In this document: piece by piece, positions 1 through 8,501 of the stretch | How positions within the stretch are numbered: position 1 is the stretch's first letter | Layout of the letters: each line of letters opens with the position of its first letter | Assembly: GCF_005048265.1 (NCBI RefSeq) | Contig: NZ_SUNH01000003.1 | Span: 1-64,000, forward strand | DNA: 64,000 bases | From: Paracoccus hibiscisoli | GTDB taxonomy: Bacteria > Pseudomonadota > Alphaproteobacteria > Rhodobacterales > Rhodobacteraceae | Direction of reading: 5' to 3' | Notes under the pieces: model-generated | Databases searched by the model: none | Told to the model about the DNA's origin: nothing | The model's input: only the letters and a program-made list of their open reading frames with translations | Translations under genes and position numbers: made by a program

Positions 1-41
1 TTTCCTGTGTTATTGTTGGTTCTGCGTGTGGGGTTGGGTTT

Positions 42-63
42 GGTGGGGGGGGGGGGCCCCCAC
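42..63. other. G12/C5 homopolymer inverted repeat
   Basis: A run of 12 G is followed directly by 5 C, and flanking GGT/ACC makes an inverted repeat (GGTGGGGG with CCCCCACC). It lies just past the flagellin stop codon and could act as a terminator hairpin for that leftward gene, though no T-tract follows. Bases 1-41 upstream are almost entirely G and T, unlike anything else in the window, which fits a low-quality contig end as well as real DNA. Confidence 0.4.
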
Positions 64-81
64 CGCCCCCCGCCGGTCTTA

Positions 82-924
82 TCAGCGGAACAGCGACATG
101 ACGGCCGACGGACCCTGGTTGGCGATCGACAGCGCCTGGATGCCCAGCTGCTGCTGCGTCTGCAGCGCCTGGAGGCGGGCCGAGGCCTCTTCCATGTCCG
201 CGTCCACCAGCGAGCCGATGCCGGTCTTCAGCGAATCCGACAGCTTGCCCACGAAGCTGGACTGGTCCGAGATCCGTTTGCCAGCCGAACCGAGATCCGC
301 GGCACCCTGCACTGCGATGTCGATCAGGTCTTCGAGCGCAGTGATGGCCGCCTCGGCGCTAGCCCGGTCGCTGATGGTGCCGATAGACGTCAGGTCGAGC
401 CCGGCCTCGAAATCAACCGAGTCAACCTCGATGTTGCTGGCACCAGTCGTCGCCGCGCCGTTGGTACGATCCAACGATCCCAGGACCGTGAACGCAGTGT
501 TGCCGGCGGTCGGCTCGGTCTTGAGCAGGTTCACCCCGTTCAGCTGCGTGCCTTCGATGATCGCGGTGATCTGTTCGATCTTCTTGGCCATATCGGTGTC
601 GATCTTGGCGAAATCGGCCGCATCGTTTGCGCCGCCGATGGCGAGGTTCTTCATCTCCTTCAGCAGGTCGGTGATCTGCTCGGCACCGGCGCGGGCAGTG
701 CCAACCACGGCGTCGGCCACGTTCAGGTTCGACTGGATCGTCTTGAACGCCGACTGGTCGGTTTCCATGACTTTCGAGATCGCCCAGACGGCGGCGTTGT
801 CCTTGGCGTTCGCGACGGTCTTGCCGGTCGCGATGTCCGACTGGGTTTTACCCAGCTGAGAGTTGATGCTTTTCAGGGTCTGCAGCGCGACCATGGCGCT
901 GTTGTTGGTCAGAATGCTGGACAT
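82..924 (-). CDS. fliC: Flagellin
   Basis: Structural subunit of the flagellar filament, exported through the flagellar type III apparatus. The 280-residue product has the conserved flagellin N-terminal helix region (MSSILTNNSAMVALQTLKSI, with SDIATGKTVANAKDNAA near residues 30-45) and the C-terminal D0 region (LQTQQQLGIQALSIANQGP near the end). The central variable domain is very short, as is common for flagellins of this family. The start is preceded by GGAGG at good spacing (GGAGGACACC-ATG). The gene is monocistronic and runs leftward toward the window edge. About 170 bases separate it from the next flagellar gene and presumably hold its promoter, but I cannot assign a sigma-28 element with confidence. 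Confidence 0.95.
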   Translation of the reverse strand: MSSILTNNSAMVALQTLKSINSQLGKTQSDIATGKTVANAKDNAAVWAISKVMETDQSAFKTIQSNLNVADAVVGTARAGAEQITDLLKEMKNLAIGGANDAADFAKIDTDMAKKIEQITAIIEGTQLNGVNLLKTEPTAGNTAFTVLGSLDRTNGAATTGASNIEVDSVDFEAGLDLTSIGTISDRASAEAAITALEDLIDIAVQGAADLGSAGKRISDQSSFVGKLSDSLKTGIGSLVDADMEEASARLQALQTQQQLGIQALSIANQGPSAVMSLFR

Positions 925-1092
925 GGTGTCCTCCGTTCAAGGTGCTTTGCACCGGGGTTGCATCTTGTGGCCTTCTGACCTGTCGGGCGTCTGCCCTTGC
1001 CATCTTCCTGGCATGTGACCGGTGTATCCGCCGGTTCTTTACAACTAGTGAAAATCGCCCCTCCGCTCAAACGAACCTTCTGTCGGATTTTA

Positions 1093-1410
1093 CTAAAACC
1101 GCTGCGGAGCGTTGGCGCGGGTTTCGCTGACCGTGCGCCGACCCAGGGAATCATAGGTCTGCAGGCTGCGCGCGGCCTGAACGATGGCGCGCACCTGTTC
1201 GGCGGCCTGCTGGGCGCCGCGCAGCGAGGCCTCGGCCAGGGCGCGCAGGTCCGCCAGGCCCGGTTCCAGCGCCTCGCGCGTGGGTGCGTCTATCCCCTTG
1301 CGGGCGGCGGTCCGCGCCAGCGCGTCGATCGCGTCCAAGGCCATCGGCGCATCCCCCGCCAGCAGCGCCGCGCGAATCTGGCCCATCTGGCGGATCAGGG
1401 CGCGGCTCAT
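1093..1410 (-). CDS. FlgN-like small flagellar protein
   Basis: A 105-residue, mostly helical, alanine-rich protein. Its C-terminal part (TYDSLGRRT near residue 85) resembles the end of FlgN-type chaperones, which hold hook-junction proteins FlgK and FlgL before export. The assignment rests on size, helical character and position rather than a diagnostic motif. Its ATG overlaps the stop codon of the upstream CheL/FlgJ-like gene (ATGA), so the two are translationally coupled and probably work in the same assembly step. It could be an unrelated small flagellar accessory protein. Confidence 0.55.
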   Translation of the reverse strand: MSRALIRQMGQIRAALLAGDAPMALDAIDALARTAARKGIDAPTREALEPGLADLRALAEASLRGAQQAAEQVRAIVQAARSLQTYDSLGRRTVSETRANAPQRF

Positions 1411-1652
1411 GTCCGACGCTCCAGCATGGCGGCAAAGCCGAGATCCAGCTTGCCCGCCAGCAATCCCGCATGCTCTCGCGTCAGGAAGCTGGAGAACTGC
1501 TCCTCTCCGGCGCCGCCGGAGAAGCCGCCCTCGGAGGCCTGGGGGCCGCAATATTTCAGCATCTCCTCCAGAAAGGCCTGTTCCAGCTGGTCGGCCACGG
1601 CCAGATGCGCGGCCTGTGGCGCCGGCATCGAATGGATGGGTTCGATCTGCAT
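1407..1652 (-). CDS. Rod-binding protein, CheL / FlgJ N-terminal type
   Basis: An 81-residue protein matching the rod-binding domain found at the N-terminus of FlgJ and as the stand-alone protein CheL in Rhodobacterales. It contains LEQAFLEEMLKYCGP near residues 25-40 and then EEQFSSFLTREHA. There is no muramidase domain. I chose the ATG at 1652 because GGGGACAG precedes it; the upstream in-frame ATG at 1670 has no ribosome site. The role expected from the family is helping flagellar rod assembly in the periplasm. It is divergent from fliK, with about 100 bases between the two starts that must carry both promoters. Confidence 0.75.
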   Translation of the reverse strand: MQIEPIHSMPAPQAAHLAVADQLEQAFLEEMLKYCGPQASEGGFSGGAGEEQFSSFLTREHAGLLAGKLDLGFAAMLERRT

Positions 1653-1756
1653 TCTGTCCCCGCAATTCATGACGATACGGTTCAAATTATCGGGGAGCGG
1701 TAAATTATTGGTAAGGAATCCGGGGTATTCAGGAAAAAACCCACGAGGCTGTCCCC

Positions 1757-3067
1757 ATGGTTGATATCCAGATCGTCCCGACCCCATCCCCGCAGCCCGT
1801 CCCCTTGGCCGGAAGCGTTCCCGCGACGGGGGGCGGCGATTCGGGGTTTGCCCTCTGGCCGGGCCTGGGTTGGCCGGGGACGCCCTGGCCGGTCGCCGCC
1901 AGCCCGGTGGCGACGCCTGTCGCGCCGCCGCCCGCAGACGGGGCGGCTGTCGCGCCGGACCCCCTGTCTGCCTGGATGGAGGAGCAGCAGGGCTTTAGCA
2001 GCCAGTTCGCCCCCGCACCGTCGGACCCCCTGATCGACCTGGCCGACCCGGAGCAACCGCCGATGATCGCGACCCTGCCGCCGGCAGCGTCTGAGACACC
2101 CGAGCCGGAGCCCGCGCAGCCGGGCGCTCTGCCACAGCACGACGCCGTTCTTGGCGACACCCCGCCCGAAGACAGCGCCCCCGAAGGTCGCCCCGCGACG
2201 CCAGCCCCTGCCGCGCAACCCGTGCCGGATGCGATTGCCACCGTCGTTGCCGCCGCGCCCGTCGCCGCCGTTGCGGCCGCGCCCGTCCTTGCGGCGGAGA
2301 CCCCGATTCGCGACCGTCGGCCCACCGTGCAATCCGACGCGCCGCGCGTCACCGCCCCTGGACCGGCCCCCGTCGCCGCGGCCGCACCCCCGATCGTGCC
2401 GGACCTTGCGGACGACCGGGTCATGCCACCGTCACCAAAGGCGACCGAGGCCAGCCAGTCCACTCCCACGCCGGGGACAGCGACGCCCGACCGCGTGGCT
2501 TCCACCCCACCCCGCGAGATGGCGGCGGCCCCGCGCCCCGAGGCGCCCGCACCCACCGGGCTGGCCGCAGCCTTGGCCGAATTCACCCCTGAATTGCCCC
2601 CGGGGGCAGAGCCGCTAGCGTCGCGGGTGACGCCGACGGGCGCTCCGGTCGCGGGCACGGCGGCATGGCAGGCGGCGGCGCAGGACCCCCGCCCCGTCCT
2701 GCAGCAGGTCGCCGAGGCGCTGGTCACCACGCGCGGCGACCGCACCGAGATCGCCCTGTCGCCCGAGGAGCTGGGCCGCATCCGCATGGTCATGTCCGGT
2801 CCCGACCGCGCGCATATCGTCATTTGGGCAGAGCGCCCCGAGACGCTGGACCTGGTGCGGCGCAATGCCGATCAGTTGGCGCAGCAGCTGGCCGAGGCCG
2901 GGGTGAATGCCGGAACGATGGAGTTCCGCCGCGACGACCGCCCGGAGTGGCAGGGCCACAGGGCCGATGCGTCCGAGCGTGACGGCGATGCCGTCGCGCC
3001 CGCTGCGGTCGCGATTCGGCTGTCCCAAACCCCGCTGAGCGACCGCCGCGTCGACATCAGATTGTAG
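1757..3067 (+). CDS. fliK: Flagellar hook-length control protein FliK
   Basis: A 436-residue protein with the usual FliK layout. The first ~290 residues are a long Pro/Ala-rich, low-complexity segment that serves as the molecular ruler. The C-terminal domain (about residues 310-400) has the Flg_hook pattern TEIALSPEELGRIRMVMSG, which switches the export gate from hook to filament substrates. The N-terminal region is so biased in composition that other frames stay open across it; the C-terminal domain fixes the real frame. flgD follows after 9 bases, so the two are one operon: FliK sets hook length and FlgD caps the growing hook. Confidence 0.88.
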   Translation: MVDIQIVPTPSPQPVPLAGSVPATGGGDSGFALWPGLGWPGTPWPVAASPVATPVAPPPADGAAVAPDPLSAWMEEQQGFSSQFAPAPSDPLIDLADPEQPPMIATLPPAASETPEPEPAQPGALPQHDAVLGDTPPEDSAPEGRPATPAPAAQPVPDAIATVVAAAPVAAVAAAPVLAAETPIRDRRPTVQSDAPRVTAPGPAPVAAAAPPIVPDLADDRVMPPSPKATEASQSTPTPGTATPDRVASTPPREMAAAPRPEAPAPTGLAAALAEFTPELPPGAEPLASRVTPTGAPVAGTAAWQAAAQDPRPVLQQVAEALVTTRGDRTEIALSPEELGRIRMVMSGPDRAHIVIWAERPETLDLVRRNADQLAQQLAEAGVNAGTMEFRRDDRPEWQGHRADASERDGDAVAPAAVAIRLSQTPLSDRRVDIRL

Positions 3068-3076
3068 GAGAAGATC

Positions 3077-3739
3077 ATGGTCGATGCGATCGGTACAACG
3101 CCCCCCTCGATGCTGCCTGCGGGAAATGCTGCGGCGGGCGGGTTCTCGGGCGCCAGCACAGGGGCGGATTTCCAGACCTTCCTGACGATGCTGACCACCC
3201 AGCTGCGCAACCAGGACCCGCTGAGCCCGATGGAAAGCACCGATTTCGCGATCCAGCTGGCGACGTTTGCGGGCGTCGAGCAACAGGCGCTGAGCAACCG
3301 GTTCCTGGAGCAGATGGCCGGACAGACGGGCGGTGCGGGCATCGCGGGCTGGATCGGCAAGGAGGCACGGACCACCGCCCCCGTCTGGTTCGGCGACGAT
3401 CCGATCACCCTGGACGTGGCGCCGCACAACCTGGCCGACAGCGTACAGCTGGTCGCGCGCGACGCCTATGGCCGCGAGGTGACGCGCGAGGAGATCGGGC
3501 CGGGGGCGGGCCAGATCGACTGGCTGGGCCGCACCGCCGAGGGGGCCAAGCTGGCCGACGGGGCCTACAGCTTTACCCTGGAAAGCCGGCGCGGCGGAGA
3601 GATGATCGCCGAGACGCGGGTCGGCGCCTATGCGCGCATCGTCGAGGCCCAGTTCGACGCCACCGGCGGGCGCGTGGTGTTCGAGGGCGGCACCTCGGCC
3701 CCGGCCGCCGAGATCACCGCGCTGCGCGATCCGGCCTGA
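3077..3739 (+). CDS. flgD: Flagellar hook-capping protein FlgD
   Basis: A 220-residue hook scaffold protein that caps the growing hook and is absent from the finished flagellum. The conserved N-terminal block is plain: FLTMLTTQLRNQDPLSPMES followed by DFAIQLATFAGVEQQ (about residues 32-75). The C-terminal half has the FlgD tudor/FnIII-like fold pattern (GAYSFTLESRRGGE). AGGAG precedes the ATG (TAGGAGAAGATC-ATG). It is co-transcribed with fliK. A 163-base GC-rich gap separates it from rpe, and I see no clear promoter there. Confidence 0.93.
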   Translation: MVDAIGTTPPSMLPAGNAAAGGFSGASTGADFQTFLTMLTTQLRNQDPLSPMESTDFAIQLATFAGVEQQALSNRFLEQMAGQTGGAGIAGWIGKEARTTAPVWFGDDPITLDVAPHNLADSVQLVARDAYGREVTREEIGPGAGQIDWLGRTAEGAKLADGAYSFTLESRRGGEMIAETRVGAYARIVEAQFDATGGRVVFEGGTSAPAAEITALRDPA

Positions 3740-3902
3740 TCGCGGGGCCGGGCGGGGGCATCACCCGGGTCAGGGGCATCGCGGATCGGTGGCGGCGGAA
3801 CAGCTGCGCGCGGGGGCCGCACGCTCACGCCGGGCTTGACGTGCGGGCCGGCAGGGGGCAGGCCGCAGGCACCGTTCCCGCCGACCACGCAAGGAGATGC
3901 GC

Positions 3903-4586
3903 ATGGAGTTCGACCGCAAGATCAAGATCGCCCCGTCGATCCTGTCCGCCGATTTCGCCAATTTCGGGGCCGAGATCCGCGCCGTCGAGGATCAGGGCGC
4001 CGATTGGGTGCATGTCGACGTGATGGACGGGCATTTCGTGCCGAACCTGACCTTTGGCCCGCCCGCGGTGAAGGCCTTTCGGCCGCATGTGAAGACCGTC
4101 ATGGACGTGCATCTGATGATCGCGCCGGTGGACGCCTCTATCGAGGCCTATGCCGAGGCGGGGGCCGACATGATCACGGCCCATGTCGAGGCCGGGCCGC
4201 ATCCGCATCGCACCCTGCAGGCGATCCGTGCGACGGGGAAGAGGGCCGGGATCGCGCTGAACCCAGGGACCCCGGTCGAGGCGGTCGAATACCTGCTGGA
4301 CCTGTGCGACATGGTGCTGGTGATGACGGTGAACCCCGGTTTCGGCGGACAGAAGTTCATCCACAGCCAGATCGACAAGATCGCCCGCCTGCGCGGGATG
4401 ATCGGCGACCGGCCGATCCATATCCAGGTCGATGGTGGGGTGGACCCGGTGACGGCGCCGCTGGTGGCGCGGGCCGGGGCCGATGTGCTGGTCGCGGGAT
4501 CGGCGGTCTTCAGGGGCGGATCGGTGGAGCGGGCCGATGTCTATGGCGCGAACATGCGCGCGATCCGCGAGGCCATCGCGGGGTGA
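3903..4586 (+). CDS. rpe: Ribulose-phosphate 3-epimerase
   Basis: Cytosolic TIM-barrel enzyme interconverting ribulose 5-phosphate and xylulose 5-phosphate in the pentose phosphate pathway (and the Calvin cycle where present). Family motifs are complete: SILSADF near the N-terminus, the metal- and substrate-binding [13 protein letters not shown] (about residues 36-48), [10 protein letters not shown] with the phosphate loop, and VDGGV plus GSAVF near the C-terminus. I start it at 3903 because AAGGAG sits 6 bases upstream; an ATG two codons earlier abuts the ribosome site. The 227-residue length is normal. A perfect 14-bp hairpin follows the stop. Confidence 0.96.
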   Translation: MEFDRKIKIAPSILSADFANFGAEIRAVEDQGADWVHVDVMDGHFVPNLTFGPPAVKAFRPHVKTVMDVHLMIAPVDASIEAYAEAGADMITAHVEAGPHPHRTLQAIRATGKRAGIALNPGTPVEAVEYLLDLCDMVLVMTVNPGFGGQKFIHSQIDKIARLRGMIGDRPIHIQVDGGVDPVTAPLVARAGADVLVAGSAVFRGGSVERADVYGANMRAIREAIAG

Positions 4587-4593
4587 GGGGCGG

Positions 4594-4626
4594 GCAAGGC
4601 CGGGGCCATCGAGGCCCCGGCCTTGC
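4594..4626 (+). terminator. Hairpin terminator after rpe
   Basis: Perfect 14-bp inverted repeat (GCAAGGCCGGGGCC, loop ATCGA, GGCCCCGGCCTTGC) seven bases after the rpe stop. No U-tract follows, as is common in high-GC alphaproteobacteria. Confidence 0.7.
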
Positions 4627-4724
4627 CGCGGGGCGGCGCCCCGCCCCGTCCCGCGGGCGTCATCGCGTTTGACAATGCCGCCCGGCCCGAGTTTGCTGCG
4701 CCCCGGCATCATGAGGAGAACGCG

Positions 4725-5504
4725 ATGGATCTGGGCATCAGGGGCAAACGGGGGCTGGTCTGCGCGGCCTCCAAGGGGTTGGGGCGCGGATGCGCCGAGG
4801 CGCTGGCCGAGGCGGGCGTGAACCTGGTCATCAACGCCCGGACCGAGGCCGAGATCACCCGCACCGCCCATGAGATCGCCGCGAAACACGGCGTCGAGGT
4901 CACCCCCGTCGCCGCCGACATCACCACCGAGGAGGGCCGCGCCCGCGTGCTGGACGCGGTGGGCCAGGCCGACATCCTGGTGACCAATGCGGGCGGGCCG
5001 CCGCCGGGCAACTGGCAGGACTGGTCGCGCGAGGATTTTATCCGGGCGCTGGATGCCAACATGCTGTCGGCCATCGCGCTGATGCAGGCGCTGGTGCCGG
5101 GCATGATGGACCGGGGCTGGGGCCGGGTGGTCAACATCACCTCGGGGTCGGTGCGGTCTCCGATCTCGGTCTTGGGGCTGTCGAACACGGCGCGGACCGG
5201 GCTGACCGGCTTCGTCGCGGGCATGTCGCGTCAGGTGGCGGGCCAGGGCGTCTGCGTGAACAACCTGCTGCCCGGCATCCATGCGACCGACCGGGCCGAC
5301 AGCCTGGACGCAGGCGTGGCCAAGGCCCAGGGGATCACCGTCGATCAGGCCCGCGCGCAGCGGCAGGCGACGATCCCCACCGGCACCTATGGCACGGCCG
5401 CCGATTTCGGCGCGACCTGCGCGTTCCTGTGCAGCCAGCAGGCGCGCTTCATCGTCGGGCAGAACGTGCTGCTGGATGGCGGCGCGCTGAACGTGACCGT
5501 GTAG
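4725..5504 (+). CDS. SDR-family oxidoreductase with altered active site
   Basis: A 259-residue short-chain dehydrogenase resembling 3-oxoacyl-ACP reductases. The Rossmann glycine motif is present (AASKGLGRG, residues 14-22), as is the NAG motif (88-90) and a serine in the expected catalytic position (ITSGSV, about residue 140). Thirteen residues further on, where the family has Tyr-x3-Lys, this protein reads SNTAR, giving Ser153 and Arg157. NAD(P) binding is likely, but the usual proton-relay pair is missing, so either the chemistry is different or the protein belongs to a known divergent SDR subgroup. GAGGAG six bases before the ATG decides the start. It appears to stand alone after the rpe terminator. 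The substrate is unknown. Confidence 0.85.
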   Translation: MDLGIRGKRGLVCAASKGLGRGCAEALAEAGVNLVINARTEAEITRTAHEIAAKHGVEVTPVAADITTEEGRARVLDAVGQADILVTNAGGPPPGNWQDWSREDFIRALDANMLSAIALMQALVPGMMDRGWGRVVNITSGSVRSPISVLGLSNTARTGLTGFVAGMSRQVAGQGVCVNNLLPGIHATDRADSLDAGVAKAQGITVDQARAQRQATIPTGTYGTAADFGATCAFLCSQQARFIVGQNVLLDGGALNVTV

Positions 5505-5571
5505 GGCCGCGCGGTTGCAGGTCGGGGGCGCGGCTGATACGCAACCCCGACCGAAACCCCAAGGATTGCCC

Positions 5572-6651
5572 GTGACCGTGCCCCCCCGCCTGGAAGTTCA
5601 GGGACTGACGCGCCGTTTCGACGGCCGGGCGGTGGTGGACGATGTCAGCTTTCAGGTCGAGGCGGGCCAGGTCGCCTGCCTGCTGGGCCCCTCGGGTTGC
5701 GGCAAATCGACCACGCTGCGCATCGTGGCGGGCGTCGACATGCAGGACACGGGCCGCATCCTGGTCGACGGCCAGCTGGTCTGCGACACGCAGTTCCGCA
5801 TCCCGCCCGAACAGCGCGCCATCGGCCTGATGTTCCAGGATTTCGCCTTGTTCCCGCATCTGCCCGTGCGCGACAACGTGGCGTTCGGCCTGGCGGGCGG
5901 CTGGAAGGCCAACCGCGCCCGCGTGGCCGAGCTGCTGGAGCGGGTGCACATGAGCCGCCATATCGACAGCTATCCCCATGAGCTGTCGGGCGGAGAGCAG
6001 CAGCGCGTGGCGCTGGCCCGGGCGCTGGCGCCGCGCCCGCGCGTGCTGCTGATGGACGAGCCGTTCAGCGGGCTGGACGAACGCCTGCGCGACGGCATCC
6101 GCGACGAGACGCTGGCCCTGCTGAAGGAGGAGGGCACCGCCGTCCTGCTGGTCACCCATGAGCCGCATGAGGCGATGCGCATGGCCGACCAGATCCTGCT
6201 GATGCGCGGTGGCCGGATCGTGCAGCAGGGCGCGCCCTATAACCTGTACAACGCGCCGGTGGACCGGCAGGCGGCGGGGTTCTTTAGCGATATCAACGTG
6301 CTGACCGGGCGGGTTCGCGGGGCGCTGACGGCGACGCCCTTTGGCGAATTCCTGACCCCCGGCCTGCCCGATGGGGCCGAGGTCGATATCGTCATCCGCC
6401 CGCAGCATCTGAAGATCGACTTTGACCGCGCGGGCCAGGGCCCCGCCCCCACCCCGCAGAACGGCACGGCGGCGCGCGCCCGCGTGACCCGGGCCCGCTA
6501 TCTTGGCCGCGAATCGCTGGTCGAGTTCACCAGCGACGAGGGCACGATCACCCTGAACGCCACCGTGCCGGGGGTGTTCCTGCCGCCGCCGGGCACGCCG
6601 ATGTGGCTGATGCTGCGCCGCGACCGGGTGTTCGTCTTTCCGCGCGGCTAG
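5572..6651 (+). CDS. ABC transporter ATP-binding protein (Fbp/Pot-like)
   Basis: A 359-residue cytoplasmic ATPase of the iron(III)/spermidine/thiamine importer class. It has Walker A GPSGCGKST (39-47), signature LSGGEQQRV (138-146), Walker B LLMDEP (159-164) and the switch histidine in LLVTHEPHE. A C-terminal TOBE-like domain (about 250-359) is typical of FbpC/PotA proteins. I chose the GTG at 5572, with AAGG seven bases upstream. No permease or binding-protein gene lies next to it, so its partners must be encoded elsewhere and the substrate cannot be named. Its stop codon shares the four bases CTAG with the stop of the convergent sulfotransferase-like gene. Confidence 0.85.
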   Translation: MTVPPRLEVQGLTRRFDGRAVVDDVSFQVEAGQVACLLGPSGCGKSTTLRIVAGVDMQDTGRILVDGQLVCDTQFRIPPEQRAIGLMFQDFALFPHLPVRDNVAFGLAGGWKANRARVAELLERVHMSRHIDSYPHELSGGEQQRVALARALAPRPRVLLMDEPFSGLDERLRDGIRDETLALLKEEGTAVLLVTHEPHEAMRMADQILLMRGGRIVQQGAPYNLYNAPVDRQAAGFFSDINVLTGRVRGALTATPFGEFLTPGLPDGAEVDIVIRPQHLKIDFDRAGQGPAPTPQNGTAARARVTRARYLGRESLVEFTSDEGTITLNATVPGVFLPPPGTPMWLMLRRDRVFVFPRG

Positions 6652-8348
6652 TCCTGGCCCGTGGCGCGGCGGTAATCGGCCAGCACCTGCGCCAGATGCA
6701 GCCGCCGCCCCGCCGGATCGGCCAGCCGCGCACAAAGGCGGCGGGCGCGCTGCGCGATCTGGCGCGCCTGGTCCTGATGGGCGCGGGCCCAGGCCAGGCG
6801 CAGGTCCAGATCGGCGCAGCCGGGCTGCAGCGGCAGGAAATGCACCTCGGGGCGGAACAGGGTGGACAGGAACCCCTCCCACCCGTCCTGCTCGATCAGG
6901 ACCAGCGCGTGGCTGTTCAGCAGCGGCAGGGCGTCCGCATCGCCCTCGGACCCCGACAGGGCCAGGCGATAGCGCGCGGCGGGCGCGTCATCGCGGACAG
7001 GCGCGGGGGCGGTCAGGCCCGCCTGCGCCAGCACCCGGTCGCGGCGCGCATCGGGCGTCAGCGCGATGTCCAGACCGGGCCGCGCCGCCAGATCGGCCAG
7101 GACCGGCCAGCGCCCGGTGCGGGGCAGCAGGGCGCGGGCCGGGCCGTCGGCGCGATGCTCCAGCGCGGTGATCAGGGCTTCGGCGGTGTCCGCGCTGGCG
7201 GGGGCGTGGCCCGACAGGGTGCCGCGCCAGACCAGGCGGTCGGCGCGGTCGGACCAGTCGGGGTCCGCCACGGGCACGCCCGGAAAGCCGTCATTGCCGA
7301 TCCGGTGCCGCCAGGGCGCGGGCCACAGAAAGACGTTGCGCGCCCCGCGCCTGCGCAGCGTGGCGATCAGCGGGCCATCGGCGGGGTTGTCCGGGTCGCT
7401 GCCCGCAAAGGTCGCCGGGCGCAGGTCCAGCCAGTAGCAGCCATGCCCGGTCACGCCCGCGATGTCATTGGCGACCGCCGCCGCGCGCAGCAGGCCGGGG
7501 CGCTGCGCGGCCAGGTGGAACAGCCCGTCGGGACCGCGCCGCAACGGCATGACCGCGCCATCGGCTCCGCGCAGCTGATCGGCCCCGAGGTCCAGACACA
7601 GCGCCTGCGCATGGGGCGGGCGGTCGATGCTGCCCTTTTGGCGCAGGCGGGCGGGGGCGGCCAGACGCGCCAGTTTCGCGGCCAGCTGGGCGCGGCGGTC
7701 GGGGTCCTGATCGGCGCCGGGCAGGGGTTCGTCCATCATCCGCAGGACGCGGGGCAGGTTCGCCTGCCGCGCGCGGCGCACCCCCTGCCCCGGCAGCGGC
7801 GGCAGATGCGGCAGGTCGTACCAAGGCGACAGCGCGGTTTGGTAATCGTCGGGGGTGGCGTGGTCGATATCGATGTCGATGAATTCCGCGCGGCCCGCGA
7901 AATGCGCGCGCACGCCCGCCAGATGGGCGTCCCAATCGGCCGCCCAGATGTCGCCCAAGGCCCCCAGGGGCACCCCCATCGCCGCCGCGATGCTGCGCGC
8001 ATAGGCCCCGCCCCGGTGCAGATAGCGGCTGGCGATCCAATCCTCGACCCGGCGGGTGTTCAGCAGGAACACCGATCCGGGATAATGCGCATCCAGCAGG
8101 GCGTAATCCTTGAACGCCTCGATCACCGGCATGTTCAGGAAGCGCACCGATTCCATGTCGGTGAAGGCCGTGATGCTGTCGGCCCATCGCGCCAACGGCC
8201 GGGTGCCCGACAGCTTGGCGAAGGCGATGTCATCGGCCAGCGCCCCCTCCAGCCAATGCGCGGCGGGGATGCGGTTCAGGTCGAACAGCCGCGCGATGAA
8301 GGTCGTGCCGCATTTGTTGAAGCCGATCTGGAAGAACTTGGGCGGCAT
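6648..8348 (-). CDS. Sulfotransferase-like / GT90-like fusion protein
   Basis: A 566-residue protein with two recognisable halves. Residues 1-~200 look like a sulfotransferase: a PAPS 5'-phosphosulfate loop FFQIGFNKCGTT at 5-16, and a 3'-phosphate-type segment VFLLNTRRVEDW near 95. The C-terminal ~300 residues resemble glycosyltransferase family 90 / CAP10 LPS-modifying enzymes: RYRLALSG, then LLNSHALVL, EQDGWEGFLSTLFRPEVHFL, and a helical QIAQRARRLC end. It may both glycosylate and sulfate a surface polysaccharide, which is inference. I start it at 8348 because any longer form would run across the glycine riboswitch. The ribosome site is weak. It is divergent from the gcv operon and has no glycan genes beside it. 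Confidence 0.7.
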   Translation of the reverse strand: MPPKFFQIGFNKCGTTFIARLFDLNRIPAAHWLEGALADDIAFAKLSGTRPLARWADSITAFTDMESVRFLNMPVIEAFKDYALLDAHYPGSVFLLNTRRVEDWIASRYLHRGGAYARSIAAAMGVPLGALGDIWAADWDAHLAGVRAHFAGRAEFIDIDIDHATPDDYQTALSPWYDLPHLPPLPGQGVRRARQANLPRVLRMMDEPLPGADQDPDRRAQLAAKLARLAAPARLRQKGSIDRPPHAQALCLDLGADQLRGADGAVMPLRRGPDGLFHLAAQRPGLLRAAAVANDIAGVTGHGCYWLDLRPATFAGSDPDNPADGPLIATLRRRGARNVFLWPAPWRHRIGNDGFPGVPVADPDWSDRADRLVWRGTLSGHAPASADTAEALITALEHRADGPARALLPRTGRWPVLADLAARPGLDIALTPDARRDRVLAQAGLTAPAPVRDDAPAARYRLALSGSEGDADALPLLNSHALVLIEQDGWEGFLSTLFRPEVHFLPLQPGCADLDLRLAWARAHQDQARQIAQRARRLCARLADPAGRRLHLAQVLADYRRATGQD

Positions 8349-8462
8349 GGGCTGTCTGTCCGGGGTTGAGGCGCGACGATGCGCAGGCCGTGCGCGCCTG
8401 TCAACGCCTGCCCGCCCCTTGGGCGAAAAGCGCCGCTTTGGCGACCGGCTGCGACAAAGGTC

Positions 8463-8491
8463 TTGCCTTGCGACGGAGGCCCCGCTAGCAC
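8463..8491 (+). promoter_or_regulatory. Candidate sigma-70 promoter of the gcv operon
   Basis: TTGCCT and TAGCAC are separated by exactly 17 bases. The predicted start of transcription (~8498) falls just before the first helix of the glycine riboswitch, which is where it should be. Confidence 0.5.
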
Positions 8492-8501
8492 CGGGGGCAG
8501 G

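Noticed and set aside
925-1092. Sigma-28-like promoter before flagellin
   Set aside because: TAAAG is present, but no matching GCCGATAA-type element lies at the right distance.
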